DNA from: JAVKFY01 sp040223615
GTDB lineage: Bacteria > Pseudomonadota > Alphaproteobacteria > GCA-2731375
Reading direction: 5' to 3'
Length of the DNA: 64,000 bases
NCBI GenBank assembly: GCA_040223615.1
Contig: JAVKFY010000037.1
Span: 1 to 64,000, forward strand
Shown here: piece after piece, positions 29,081 to 39,839 of the stretch
How the letters are laid out: each line of letters opens with the position of its first letter
Position numbering within the stretch: the stretch's first letter is position 1
Notes under the pieces: generated by a model
Seen by the model: the letters and a program-made list of their open reading frames with translations, nothing else
Databases searched by the model: none
What the model was told of the DNA's origin: nothing
Translations under genes and position numbers: made by a program

Positions 29081-30127
29081 CTATGATACGACTGCCTGAC
29101 GCGGTTCGGTAACACCGCCGAACCGGTGGTAATCCTCTATGATTCTTCCGCCCACGTCATCCGTCGCGAGATCGGCGGCCAGGCCGATCGCGGTGGCGAA
29201 GCCGGCGCCGTCGGTGCCGCCGTGGCTTTTTACCGAAATGCCGTTGAGGCCGAGCAGCACGCCGCCATTGTGCAGCCGCGGATCCATGCGCTGGCGGAAC
29301 GAGTGCAGCGCCGAGCCGGCCAGCGCGGCGCCGGCCTTGGAGAAGATCGAGCGGGTGAAGGCAGCGCGCATGAACGACGCCAGCAGCTTCGCCGTGCCCT
29401 CCGCCGTTTTCAACGCGATGTTGCCGGAGAAGCCGTCGGTGACCACCACGTCGACCGTGCCGAGCGCGATGTCGTTGCCCTCGATGAAACCGTAATACTC
29501 CAGCGGCAGGTCGGATTCGCGCAGTACCCGGGCGGCGTCCTTGAGCTCGTCGTTGCCCTTCTGCTCCTCCTCGCCGACGTTGAGCAGGCCGACGGTCGGT
29601 CGCGGAATGCCGAGCACCGTACGCGCGAAGGCGGCGCCCATGACCGCGAACTGCACCAGGTTGTCGGCGTCGCACTCGATATTGGCGCCCAGGTCGAGCA
29701 TCACGCTCTCACCGCGCAGGGTCGGGAAGAAACCGGCGATGGCCGGCCGGTCGATGCCTGGCAGCATCTTCAGCACCACCTTGGACATCGCCATCAGCGC
29801 GCCGGTATTGCCGGCCGAGACGATACCGTGGGCGTCATCTTTGTTGACCGCGTCGATCGCCAGCCGCATCGAGCTCTGCCGGCCGCGGCGCAGCGCCTGG
29901 CTCGGCTTCTCGTCCGAGGCGATCGCGGACTCGGCGTGGCGGATCTCGGCCCGACCGTGCAAGGCCGGATACCGCGCCAGCAAAGGCGTCAGCTTGGCAC
30001 TGTCGCCGTACAGCAGGAAATGCAGGCCAGCGTATCGTTCGCGCGCGATCACCGCGCCCTTGAACACCATGTCGGGGGCCAGGTCGCCGCCCATGGCATC
30101 AAGCGCGAGGGTAATCTCCCTGGACAC
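29081..30127 (-). CDS. plsX: Phosphate acyltransferase PlsX
   Basis: PlsX makes acyl-phosphate from acyl-ACP for phospholipid synthesis at the membrane surface. The 348-residue protein has LALDAMGGDLAPDMVFKGA at the start, GIVSAGNTGALMA near residue 103, LLNVGEEEQKGND and the C-terminal region VVTDGFSGNIALKTAEG. It lies between rpmF and fabH, the standard arrangement. Confidence 0.97.
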   Translation of the reverse strand: MSREITLALDAMGGDLAPDMVFKGAVIARERYAGLHFLLYGDSAKLTPLLARYPALHGRAEIRHAESAIASDEKPSQALRRGRQSSMRLAIDAVNKDDAHGIVSAGNTGALMAMSKVVLKMLPGIDRPAIAGFFPTLRGESVMLDLGANIECDADNLVQFAVMGAAFARTVLGIPRPTVGLLNVGEEEQKGNDELKDAARVLRESDLPLEYYGFIEGNDIALGTVDVVVTDGFSGNIALKTAEGTAKLLASFMRAAFTRSIFSKAGAALAGSALHSFRQRMDPRLHNGGVLLGLNGISVKSHGGTDGAGFATAIGLAADLATDDVGGRIIEDYHRFGGVTEPRQAVVS

Positions 30128-30151
30128 GCCGGGCCGGCCTCCCGCGCTTGC

Positions 30152-30337
30152 CTAGACCGCCGTCTGCGGTTCGCTGACCTCACGGCCGTCGTAGTAGCCG
30201 CAAGATGCGCACACGTGATGCGGGCGCTTCAGTTCGCCGCAATTCGGGCACTCGTTGTGTGCGGCCGACGCCAGAGAGTCATGCGCGCGGCGCATATTCC
30301 GACGCGACGGCGTCACTTTACGTTTCGGTACAGCCAT
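30152..30337 (-). CDS. rpmF: 50S ribosomal protein L32
   Basis: The 61-residue protein opens MAVPKRKVTPSRRNMRRAHD and carries CPNCGELKRPHHVCASCGYY, giving a four-cysteine zinc site. Length and sequence are typical of L32. It lies 63 bases after the DUF177 gene and 24 bases before plsX, a conserved link between ribosome and lipid synthesis genes. Confidence 0.97.
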   Translation of the reverse strand: MAVPKRKVTPSRRNMRRAHDSLASAAHNECPNCGELKRPHHVCASCGYYDGREVSEPQTAV

Positions 30338-30400
30338 TTTCGTTACTCTTCAGCGTGGTTGGGGCGCGCACGACGGCAGCCTGAATTCGAACAGCCGTGT

Positions 30401-30907
30401 CTAACTGAGTTTACGCAGGATCGCAAACGGCGATTGTCGCGCCGGCGCCGGTTCCGACGGATCATCCTCCAGCACCGCGTCCGGCCGGCGCGGGTACGGA
30501 TCGATCGCCAGCGCCAGATGTTCGGCCACCATCTCGCCGACCGGGATCCGCCCGTCGACGATCGGCTCCGGCGGATCGTCGGCCTCGACGTCGATGTCGA
30601 TCTCATTGCTTTGCGGCTTACCGGCCTGCGGCTCGAAGTCGACCGCGAAGTCCTCGGTGACGCGATTCTCTATCTCGTCCAGCGAGACCACGCAGACCTG
30701 CCGCATCACCGCCTCGACGCGCCCGGTAAGCCGATAGCGAGACCGGCCGACCGGCCGCAGCGCGACCTCGGCAACCAGCGAGACGACCGCCGGCACGCCA
30801 TAACGCCTGGCCAGTGCCGCCAGCTCGCCTGGGCTGGCCTCGATTCGCTGCCGCAGGCCGCCCTGGCCGATGTCGGCGACCGAAACCCAGCGGTCCAGTT
30901 CGCTCAT
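30401..30907 (-). CDS. DUF177/YceD family protein
   Basis: The 168-residue acidic protein belongs to the YceD (DUF177) family, linked to 23S rRNA accumulation in plants and bacteria. It shows GRVEAVMRQVCVVSLDEIENRVTEDFAVDF, with the conserved C-V-SL-P/D motif, and the acidic ADDPPEPIVDGRIPVGEMVAEHLALAIDPYPRRP near the C-terminus. It precedes rpmF as in most bacteria. Its start overlaps the upstream stop (TGATG). Confidence 0.9.
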   Translation of the reverse strand: MSELDRWVSVADIGQGGLRQRIEASPGELAALARRYGVPAVVSLVAEVALRPVGRSRYRLTGRVEAVMRQVCVVSLDEIENRVTEDFAVDFEPQAGKPQSNEIDIDVEADDPPEPIVDGRIPVGEMVAEHLALAIDPYPRRPDAVLEDDPSEPAPARQSPFAILRKLS

Positions 30908-31440
30908 CAGAGGTCCTCGCGCGCCGGCGCCGCGGGCGGCCGCGCGGCGATCAGGTCGGCAATCGGCGCGGCTTCGAGTCGCCGGGCAAGCTCAAGCGCA
31001 TAGCCGGCAAACTCGTCGGCCTGCGGCACCGGGCTCTCGCTGCGGTAGACATTGCGCGACAATGCCGCCGCCATGGCCTCGCGGTCCGAGGCGGCCTCGT
31101 AGGCGGCAACGCGGCCTCGGAACGCGCCGACCATCTGTTTCAGGCGCCGGGCGACGCCGTGGTCGCCGACGCCAAGCTCGCGCAGTCCTCTGTCCATGTC
31201 GGTAAACATGGTATCGACGAGCCGCTGCGCCAATTCCGGCGCCGGCGCCGCACCGGCGACCAGCGCCCGATGCGCCGCCCAGACGTGCAGCGCGATCAGA
31301 TCGAACCGGCCATCGACCGTGTCCGGCGCCTCCAGGTCGGCGTAGAACCACGGCGCGCGCGCCTGCTCGACCAGCGCCACGTAAAGCCGGTCGGCGGCAT
31401 CGCGCAATTCCCGCTTGCGCCCGAATAATGCATCCAGCAC
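30907..31440 (-). CDS. Ubiquinol-cytochrome c chaperone family protein
   Basis: The 177-residue protein is related to the mitochondrial Cbp3/UQCC1 chaperone for cytochrome b of the bc1 complex. Motifs include LYVALVEQARAPWFYADLEAPDTVDGRFDLI and DMDRGLRELGVGDHGVARRLKQM. It is a cytosolic helical protein. It starts the leftward block and is divergent from bamE, the usual alphaproteobacterial order. Its action on bc1 is inferred from the family. Confidence 0.9.
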   Translation of the reverse strand: MLDALFGRKRELRDAADRLYVALVEQARAPWFYADLEAPDTVDGRFDLIALHVWAAHRALVAGAAPAPELAQRLVDTMFTDMDRGLRELGVGDHGVARRLKQMVGAFRGRVAAYEAASDREAMAAALSRNVYRSESPVPQADEFAGYALELARRLEAAPIADLIAARPPAAPAREDL

Positions 31441-31522
31441 GGCCGTCTCTTCGCCTCCGTTGACAGGCCCGCCCGCGCCCTGTCATAGAGCCATGAGCCT
31501 AACTTGACAGGACGTAGACCAC

Positions 31523-31987
31523 ATGGCCCGCCGGTTCCGCAACCCAGCCCTGCTCGGCCTCGCCGTGGCGCTGCTGGTCGGCTGCGAGACTCAAGAAGAG
31601 CAGACCGGCTACATCATCGATGAATACAGCATCGGCGAGATTCGTCCCGGCGTCACCGACCGCGATTCCGTCGCCACCCTGCTCGGCACGCCGTCGGCCG
31701 GCGCCACCTTCGATGACAGCAAGACCTGGTACTACGTCAGCCGCCGCAGCGAGCAACTGGCCTTTCTCGACCCCGATATCAAGGAGCAGCAGGTCGTCGC
31801 CGTGCGCTTCAACGATATCGGCGTCGTCGAGGAGGTGAAGCGCTACACGCTGGAGGACGGCAAGGTGATCGATCCGGTCGACCGGATCACCCCGACCCGC
31901 GGCCGCGAGCTCACCGTTCTGGAGCAGCTCTTCGGCAACCTCGGCCGCTTCAACAACAATGAACAGGCGAATCCCGGCCGGCGCTAG
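31523..31987 (+). CDS. bamE: Outer membrane assembly lipoprotein BamE
   Basis: BamE is a small lipoprotein of the BAM machine that inserts outer membrane beta-barrels. The 154-residue precursor has a signal with lipobox ALLVGC (Cys21), then EIRPGVTDRDSVATLLGTPS, WYYVSRRSEQLAF and VVAVRFNDIGVVEEV, the SmpA/OmlA domain. A strong terminator follows about 65 bases downstream. Confidence 0.94.
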   Translation: MARRFRNPALLGLAVALLVGCETQEEQTGYIIDEYSIGEIRPGVTDRDSVATLLGTPSAGATFDDSKTWYYVSRRSEQLAFLDPDIKEQQVVAVRFNDIGVVEEVKRYTLEDGKVIDPVDRITPTRGRELTVLEQLFGNLGRFNNNEQANPGRR

Positions 31988-32050
31988 GACGTTTCATGTT
32001 CGGCAGGCCGGTGCCGATTCCGCGAAAGCGAGACAAGCTCTAGACAAGCA

Positions 32051-32084
32051 AAAAGGCCCGGCCGCCGAAGCGACCGGGCCTTTT
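32051..32084. terminator. Bidirectional intrinsic terminator between bamE and hppA
   Basis: AAAAGGCCCGG (32051-32061) and CCGGGCCTTTT (32074-32084) form a perfect stem with a 12-base loop. An A-tract before and a T-tract after mean it can end transcription arriving from bamE on the plus strand and from hppA on the minus strand. Confidence 0.92.
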
Positions 32085-32101
32085 CCAGAGGTCGCCCGCG
32101 C

Positions 32102-34204
<2,103 letters not shown>

Positions 34205-34338
34205 GGTCAGTTCCTCTTTGGGTGAACGGGGTTGACGGCGCGAAGACGCGCAGCCCCCTGCCGAAAAAGCGCGCGGAAAATGCCAAAAGTGTTGCGATAA
34301 AGCAACCGGCGATTGCCAGATTGCTTCATACGCGCGGC

Positions 34339-35541
34339 TCAGGCCGGTTTGCGCGCGTGGCGCTGGTTCCAGGCCATGGCGCCGATCACCACCGCGACGG
34401 CGACGATGAACGGCCCGGCGATCACGTTCACTGTCTCCCAGCCATAGTGGTTCAACAACAGCCCCGACAGCGCCGACGCCGACGCCGTCGTGCCGAAGAC
34501 CAGCAAGTCGTGCGCGGCCTGGGTCTTGGCCCGTTCCGATGGCGTGTAGGCGCTGGTCAGCAGCGTCGAGCCGCCGATGAACAGGAAGTTCCAGCCAATT
34601 CCGACCAGGACCAGCCCGGCCCAGAAGTTCGCCATGTCGATGCCCGACAGCGTGAAGCCGAGCGCCACCGCCAGGGCCACCACGCCGGCGCCCATCACCC
34701 GCGAGAGGCCGAACTTGGTGATCAGGTGGCCGGTGAAGAAGGACGGCCCGAACATGCCGAGCACATGCCATTGAATCACCGTGCCGGCGTCGGTGTCCTG
34801 AAACCCGCAGGAAATCATCGCCAGCGGCGTCGCGGTCATGATCAGGCTCATGACGCCGAATCCGATCATCGACGAGGTCGCGGCGATGATGAAGGCCGGC
34901 TGCGCCATGATCTGGCCGAGCGGTCGCCCGCTGGTCGCCCGCTCCTCCTCGCTCAGTCCGGGCAGTCGCGTGCCGCTGACCAGAACCAGCGCGCCCGCCG
35001 CCAGCCCGCCCAGGATCAATACCGTCGCGAGATACGAATAAGGCGTGATCAGGTCGCGGGTGCCGGTCGCCAGGGTCGGGCCGAGAAAGCCGGCGATCAC
35101 TCCGCCGGCCAGCACCAGCGACAGCGCCTTGGCCTTGAACGCCGGCGCCGAGGCATCAGCGGCGGCGAAGCGGTAATACTGGCAAAAGGCGTTGTAGCAG
35201 CCGAACAGGAAGGTGCCGAAGGCGAACAGCCAGAAGTCCGATTGCGAAATGGCATAGGCGGAGATCAGCGCGCCGATCATAGCCAAACAACTGCCGGTCA
35301 TGAACCCAGCCTTGCGGCCGAACCGGCGCATGTAGAAGCTCGCCGGCACGGTGGCCAGCGCGGTGCCCAGGATCGTCGTGGTCACCGGCAGCGTCGCCAG
35401 CGCCTTGTCGTCGGCCAGCGCGAAGCCGACCAGGCCGCCGGTCAGGAACAGCGAGCTCTGGCTGCAGACAAACAGACCCTGGCACAGGCACAGCAGCGCG
35501 ACGTTGCGCCACTGCGCTCGCGTGGAGAGGGGTTCGGACAT
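34339..35541 (-). CDS. Major facilitator superfamily transporter
   Basis: The 400-residue protein has 12 predicted membrane segments. The loop between helices 2 and 3, SFYMRRFGRKAGFMTG, is the MFS signature, and the middle loop is at about residues 188-215. The C-terminal half contains GIGWNFLFIGGSTLLTSAYTPSERAKTQA, similar to YdcO/Bmr-like or nucleoside-like carriers seen in alphaproteobacteria. Substrate unknown. It sits between hppA and the FliL-like gene. Confidence 0.86.
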   Translation of the reverse strand: MSEPLSTRAQWRNVALLCLCQGLFVCSQSSLFLTGGLVGFALADDKALATLPVTTTILGTALATVPASFYMRRFGRKAGFMTGSCLAMIGALISAYAISQSDFWLFAFGTFLFGCYNAFCQYYRFAAADASAPAFKAKALSLVLAGGVIAGFLGPTLATGTRDLITPYSYLATVLILGGLAAGALVLVSGTRLPGLSEEERATSGRPLGQIMAQPAFIIAATSSMIGFGVMSLIMTATPLAMISCGFQDTDAGTVIQWHVLGMFGPSFFTGHLITKFGLSRVMGAGVVALAVALGFTLSGIDMANFWAGLVLVGIGWNFLFIGGSTLLTSAYTPSERAKTQAAHDLLVFGTTASASALSGLLLNHYGWETVNVIAGPFIVAVAVVIGAMAWNQRHARKPA

Positions 35542-35624
35542 GGGGCGCCGAAATTAGGTTCCGGCGAACTGGCTGACAACCGCCATTTGCCGCAGGCCAG
35601 CCATGCCAGCCGATGGACGGCGCG

Positions 35625-36122
35625 CTAGCTCGAGCGCATCGCCCGGACGATCAGGATGTCCTTCACCATGTCGGTGCCGATGGTGGCGCGGGCGACCGCG
35701 ATCATGCGCTCGCGCAGGCCTTCCATGTCGAGGTGACCGCTGTCCTCGGTATGCACGATCGGCGAGGCGTAGAGGTCGCGCAGCATGGCGTCGCGCAGTC
35801 GCGGCATCACCCGGGCGACCTGGTTCTTGTCCGACATCGACGGCACTTCCAGGCTCAGTGTGAGCAGGATGTGATGCCGCACCCGCTGGCGCACGATGAC
35901 CGGCGCGGTCAGCGAGTCGATCTGGATGTAGACATTGCCATCATTGACGCTGCCCTCTGCGTCGGCGGACGCCTCGCCGTTCGCCTCGCCATCCTCGCTG
36001 GCCGTCTCGTCGCCGCCGAGCAGGCCGGAGATCATGTCCATCGATTGCGCCGGCGTCGCGATCGCGCAGCCGAGCAAGATGACCAGTCGGCGACACCAAC
36101 GGCGAAAGGCGGATTCGTGCAT
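35625..36122 (-). CDS. FliL-like secreted or membrane-anchored protein
   Basis: The 165-residue precursor has a signal-like hydrophobic N-terminus (LVILLGCAIATPAQS) and an acidic linker rich in Asp, Glu and Ala. The domain that follows, VYIQIDSLTAPVIV, HHILLTLSLEVPS, VMPRLRDAMLRDLY and the final VKDILIVRAMRSS, resembles the periplasmic domain of flagellar FliL. No other flagellar genes are nearby, so it is likely a non-flagellar relative; the thiL neighbourhood is a usual site in Rhodospirillales. Confidence 0.65.
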   Translation of the reverse strand: MHESAFRRWCRRLVILLGCAIATPAQSMDMISGLLGGDETASEDGEANGEASADAEGSVNDGNVYIQIDSLTAPVIVRQRVRHHILLTLSLEVPSMSDKNQVARVMPRLRDAMLRDLYASPIVHTEDSGHLDMEGLRERMIAVARATIGTDMVKDILIVRAMRSS

Positions 36123-36222
36123 GGTCCTTCGGTCCCTGTGACGGTGCGCCGGCGTCTATCCGGCACCGCGTTCACCGTCAGACATGGCACAGTTCGCGTT
36201 AACAAACCGTTCTTTGCTGATG

Positions 36223-37146
36223 TCAGAAGTGTCGCCAGCCTGTGGCGGACAGCGCCAACGTTTGTCCCTCGACATCGAGCACCCGCACCCCCTCGCCAGC
36301 GTCGACTCGGCCGATCGCGCTGCCGTGCGGCGCGTCGGCTGCGGTGAACAGCAGCTCGTAGTCGTCACCGCCGGTTAGCAGCTCGCCCAGGTCGATCTCG
36401 CCGGACGCCAGCGCCGCCCGCGCGGTGTCGGACAGCGGTACCTTGGCGGCCTCGATCGTCAGCGCGACCTTGGAAACCTCGGCGATGTGGCCAGCGTCCG
36501 CCACCAGCCCGTCGGAAATATCCAGGCAAGCGGTGGCATGGCCCACCAGCGCATGCCCGAGATCGATGCGCGGCTCCGGCCGCAAGTACTTCGCCGCCGC
36601 CGGGTCGTCATTGCCGGCGCCGGCCTTGAGCCGCTTCAGACCCAGCGCCGCGTCGCCGATCGGTCCGCTGACGCACAGCAGGTCGCCCGGCCTGGCGCCG
36701 GCGCGGGTCAGCGCCTTGCCCGTCGGGACGGTGCCGAGCGCGGTGATCGACAGGCTCAGCGGTCCCGGCGTGGAAACCGTGTCGCCGCCCAGCAGTGCCG
36801 AGCCCCAGCGCTCACCGGCCACGCCCAGCCCGGCGCAGAATGCCTCGATCCACTCGGTGGCGAGCCCGCCCGGCCAGGCCACGGTGAGCAGGTGGCCGAG
36901 CGGCCGGCCGCCCATCGCCGCGACGTCCGACAGGTTCACGGCGAGCGCCTTCCAGGCGATCGCATCGGGCGGGTCCTCGGATCGGAAATGCACGTCGGCG
37001 ACCAGCGCGTCGGCGGTCGCCACCAGTTGCCGTCCGGCCGGCACGTCCAGCACCGCGGCATCATCGAGCAGGCCTAGCGCCGCCGGGTCGCGCGCGATCG
37101 GCGCCAGCAGGCGCGCGATCAGCTCGAACTCACCCGGTCGTGCCAT
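36223..37146 (-). CDS. thiL: Thiamine-monophosphate kinase
   Basis: ThiL adds the last phosphate, turning thiamine monophosphate into TPP, the ligand of the riboswitch at 11.5 kb. The 307-residue protein shows GEFELIARLLAPIA, GLLDDAAVLDVP, TADALVADVHF, NLSDVAAMGGRP, GGDTVSTPGPLSLSITALG and LDISDGLVADAGHIAE, all ThiL/PurM-fold motifs. The ATG at 37146 is the family start; it lies inside the end of nusB (17-base overlap). Confidence 0.96.
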   Translation of the reverse strand: MARPGEFELIARLLAPIARDPAALGLLDDAAVLDVPAGRQLVATADALVADVHFRSEDPPDAIAWKALAVNLSDVAAMGGRPLGHLLTVAWPGGLATEWIEAFCAGLGVAGERWGSALLGGDTVSTPGPLSLSITALGTVPTGKALTRAGARPGDLLCVSGPIGDAALGLKRLKAGAGNDDPAAAKYLRPEPRIDLGHALVGHATACLDISDGLVADAGHIAEVSKVALTIEAAKVPLSDTARAALASGEIDLGELLTGGDDYELLFTAADAPHGSAIGRVDAGEGVRVLDVEGQTLALSATGWRHF

Positions 37147-37666
37147 TACGGTCGTGGGGGTCGGGATCCAGCGGCGCCAGGTCGCCCTGCCGCAGCCGCC
37201 GGCCGATGCGGTCGAGCACCGCGTTGACCATGCCGACCTCGTCGCCGCCGAAGAAGGCGTCGGCCAGGTCGACATATTCGGAGATCACCACCTTGGCCGG
37301 CACGTCGCCGCGCGCCCACAGCTCGTAGGTGCCGCAGCGCAGGATAGCGCGCAGCACCGCGTCGAGCCGCGTCAGCGGCCAACCCTTGACCAGCGCCTGG
37401 CCGAGCCACTTGTCGATGTCAACTTGCCGGCGCGAGCTGCCGCGCACCAGGTCGGCGAAGTGCGCCTGGTCCAGGTCGGCGGCGGCGTCGCCCATGGTTT
37501 CGGCGAGAACCGCGCCGCCGCGATGCTCGGCGAACTCCAGTATCACGGATTCCGCATCGGTCTCGGCGCCGGTCTGCTCTATCTGGTACAGCGCCTGCAC
37601 TGCCGCCAGACGCGCCGCGTGGCGCCGGCGCGCGAGCGACTTGGGTTTGCCATCGGGCTCGGTCAT
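37130..37666 (-). CDS. nusB: Transcription antitermination factor NusB
   Basis: NusB binds boxA RNA with S10 and aids antitermination of rRNA operons. The 178-residue protein has RRRHAARLAAVQALYQIEQTG at the start, LTRLDAVLRAILRCGTYEL and ISEYVDLADAFFGGDEVGMVNAVLDRI near the end. Its ATG overlaps the ribH stop (ATGA), and thiL follows. This order is common in proteobacteria. Confidence 0.96.
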   Translation of the reverse strand: MTEPDGKPKSLARRRHAARLAAVQALYQIEQTGAETDAESVILEFAEHRGGAVLAETMGDAAADLDQAHFADLVRGSSRRQVDIDKWLGQALVKGWPLTRLDAVLRAILRCGTYELWARGDVPAKVVISEYVDLADAFFGGDEVGMVNAVLDRIGRRLRQGDLAPLDPDPHDRNGTTG

Positions 37667-38112
37667 CGGCCGGTCAGCCCGAAATGACGCTTGGCGTCGA
37701 GCATGTCGAGCGCCGCCTTGGCCGCCTCGCGGCCCTTGTTCTTGCGATCCGGGTCGGCGCGCGCGTGGGCCTGGTCCTGATTCTCCACCGTCAACACGCC
37801 GAAGCCGACCGCCAGCAAATGATTCAGCGCCAGGTCCATCAGGCCGCGCGCCACCTCGGTGCAGATGTGGTCGTAGTGCGAGGTCTCGCCACGGATCACA
37901 CAGCCGATGCCGACATAGGCGTCATAGTGCCGGTCCGCGCTGACGTGCGCGAAGCGGATCGCGCCCGGCACCTCGAAGGCGCCCGGCACCACCAGCTTCT
38001 CCCAGGTCGCGCCCCGGCTTTCGATCTCGGCGATCGCGCCTTGCAACAGGGCGTCGTTGATCGCCTCGTAGTAGCGCGCCTCGACGATCAGGACATGCGG
38101 CTTGTCGGCCAT
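37663..38112 (-). CDS. ribH: 6,7-dimethyl-8-ribityllumazine synthase
   Basis: RibH joins the pyrimidine and the four-carbon unit to make lumazine, the last-but-one step of riboflavin synthesis. The 149-residue protein shows VPGAFEVPGAIRFA, GCVIRGETSHYDHICTEVARGLMDLAL and FGVLTVENQDQAHARA, with the catalytic His in the GETSHYDHI region. It is nine bases after the RibB-type gene and coupled to nusB. Confidence 0.96.
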   Translation of the reverse strand: MADKPHVLIVEARYYEAINDALLQGAIAEIESRGATWEKLVVPGAFEVPGAIRFAHVSADRHYDAYVGIGCVIRGETSHYDHICTEVARGLMDLALNHLLAVGFGVLTVENQDQAHARADPDRKNKGREAAKAALDMLDAKRHFGLTGR

Positions 38113-38121
38113 GCGTTGGTA

Positions 38122-39240
38122 CTACTCGATCTCGATCGGCCGCGTGCCGACCACCTTGAGGCCATAGCCTGTGAGCCCGACGATGTCGTAGTCGGAGTTG
38201 GTCAGCAATTCCATCTCGGTGATGCCAAGATCCGTCAGAATCTGCGCGCCGATGCCGTAGTCGCGCAGTTCGTAGTGGCTGCCGACCGGTTGGCCGGTGC
38301 GGCGGCGGATACGGTCGGACACCATGGTCGGCATCGCCTCGCGGATCAGCACCACGACGCCGCGATCCAGCTTGGCGATGGTTTGCATCGCCGCCTGCAG
38401 CAGGCCCGCCTTGCCGTCCATGTCGCCCAGCGCATCGCTCAGCACGTCCAGCCCGTGCATTCGCACCGGCACCGGCCCGCCGCTGCCGACGTCGCCCTTC
38501 ACCAGCACGATATGCTCCGAATAGGACACCTTGTTGACGTACACCATCATCTGGAAGTCACCGCCATAGCGGCTTTTGAAGTCGACCTCGGAGACACGCT
38601 CGACGTAGGTCTCCGTGGTGCGCCGGTATTTGATCAGGTCGGCGATGGTGGCGATCTTGATGCCGTGGAACTGGGCGAACTTCACCAAGTCGGGCATCCG
38701 CGCCATGGTGCCGTCATCGTTCATGATCTCGCAGATCACGCCGGCCGAAGGCAGCCCGGCCATGCGCGCGATGTCGACCGAGGCCTCGGTGTGGCCGGCG
38801 CGCACCAGCACGCCGCCCTCGCGCGCCAGCAGCGGGAAGATGTGGCCGGGCGTATTGATGTCCTTGGGCCCGGCGTTGGGGTCGATGGCGACCTCGACCG
38901 TACGCGCCCGATCGGCCGCCGAGATGCCGGTCGTGACCCCTTCCCTGGCCTCGATCGAGACCGTGAAGGCGGTGTCGTGGCGGCTCTCGTTGCGCCGGGT
39001 CATCAGCGCCAGGCCAAGGTCGTCGATCCGGTCCTTGTTCAGTGCCAGGCAGATCAGGCCGCGGCCGTACTTGGCCATGAAGTTGATCGCGTCCGGCGTT
39101 GCCATCGCCGCCGGGATCACCAGGTCGCCCTCGTTCTCGCGATCCTCGTCGTCGACCAGGATGAACATCCGGCCCTGCCGGGCATCATCCAGGATTTCTT
39201 CGATGCTGGAGAGGTAGGGGTGGTCGTCGTCCGAACTCAC
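38122..39240 (-). CDS. ribB: 3,4-dihydroxy-2-butanone 4-phosphate synthase fused to a degenerate cyclohydrolase II domain (RibBX type)
   Basis: Residues 1 to about 215 are a complete DHBP synthase: ILVDDEDRENEGDLV, FMAKYGRGLICLAL, HIFPLLAREGGVLVRAGHTEASVD and VICEIMNDDGTMARMPDL. The remaining 150 residues have the GTP cyclohydrolase II fold but not its zinc site. Where active enzymes read SECLTGDALGSLRCDC, this one reads HGLDVLSDALGDMDG, with no cysteine. The domain is therefore unlikely to open GTP, and RibA activity must come from elsewhere. Such RibBX proteins are known. It overlaps ribE by ATGA. Confidence 0.94.
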   Translation of the reverse strand: MSSDDDHPYLSSIEEILDDARQGRMFILVDDEDRENEGDLVIPAAMATPDAINFMAKYGRGLICLALNKDRIDDLGLALMTRRNESRHDTAFTVSIEAREGVTTGISAADRARTVEVAIDPNAGPKDINTPGHIFPLLAREGGVLVRAGHTEASVDIARMAGLPSAGVICEIMNDDGTMARMPDLVKFAQFHGIKIATIADLIKYRRTTETYVERVSEVDFKSRYGGDFQMMVYVNKVSYSEHIVLVKGDVGSGGPVPVRMHGLDVLSDALGDMDGKAGLLQAAMQTIAKLDRGVVVLIREAMPTMVSDRIRRRTGQPVGSHYELRDYGIGAQILTDLGITEMELLTNSDYDIVGLTGYGLKVVGTRPIEIE

Positions 39241-39830
39241 GGGGCTTCCTTGCGCAGCATGCGGGCCATGTAGCGGGCCAGCACGTCGATCTCGATATTC
39301 ACCCGCTCGCCGACCTTGGCCTCGCCGAAGGTGGTCATCGACAGGGTGTGTGGGATCAGGTTGACGCCGAAGCGCCGCTCGTCGACTTCGTTCACGGTCA
39401 GCGACGCGCCGTTGATCGCCACCGAACCCTTGGGCGCGACGAAATCGGCCAGGTTCGCCGGCAACTCGAAGGCCAGCCGGATGCTGTCGCCCTCAGGCCG
39501 GCGCTCGACGATGGCGGCGACGCCGTCGACATGGCCGGTGACGATATGCCCGCCCAGTTCGTCGCCGACCTTCAGCGCCCGCTCCAGGTTCAGCCTCGTG
39601 CCCTCGCGCCAGTCGCCGGCGTTGGAACAGGCCAGGGTCTCGGCGGAGGCGTCGACCGCGAAACAGCCCGGTTCCTTGGCCACCACGGTGAGACAGACGC
39701 CGGCGCAGCTGATCGATGCGCCCAGCTCGATCCGCGCCACGTCATAGGCGGTCTCGATCTCGAAACGGGTGTCGCCTGTGGCGGTGACCGCACGGACCCG
39801 CCCGACGTCTGTGACGATGCCGGTGAACAT
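39237..39830 (-). CDS. ribE: Riboflavin synthase alpha chain
   Basis: The 197-residue enzyme dismutates lumazine to riboflavin. It has two lumazine-binding repeats: MFTGIVTDVGRVRAV with GASISCAGVCLTVV, and GGHIVTGHVDGVA with GSVAINGASLTVNEVDE. Length is slightly short but normal. It is nine bases downstream of ribD and coupled to the RibB gene. The symbol ribC is used for the same enzyme in other naming systems. Confidence 0.95.
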   Translation of the reverse strand: MFTGIVTDVGRVRAVTATGDTRFEIETAYDVARIELGASISCAGVCLTVVAKEPGCFAVDASAETLACSNAGDWREGTRLNLERALKVGDELGGHIVTGHVDGVAAIVERRPEGDSIRLAFELPANLADFVAPKGSVAINGASLTVNEVDERRFGVNLIPHTLSMTTFGEAKVGERVNIEIDVLARYMARMLRKEAP

Positions 39831-39839
39831 GGCCCCTTA

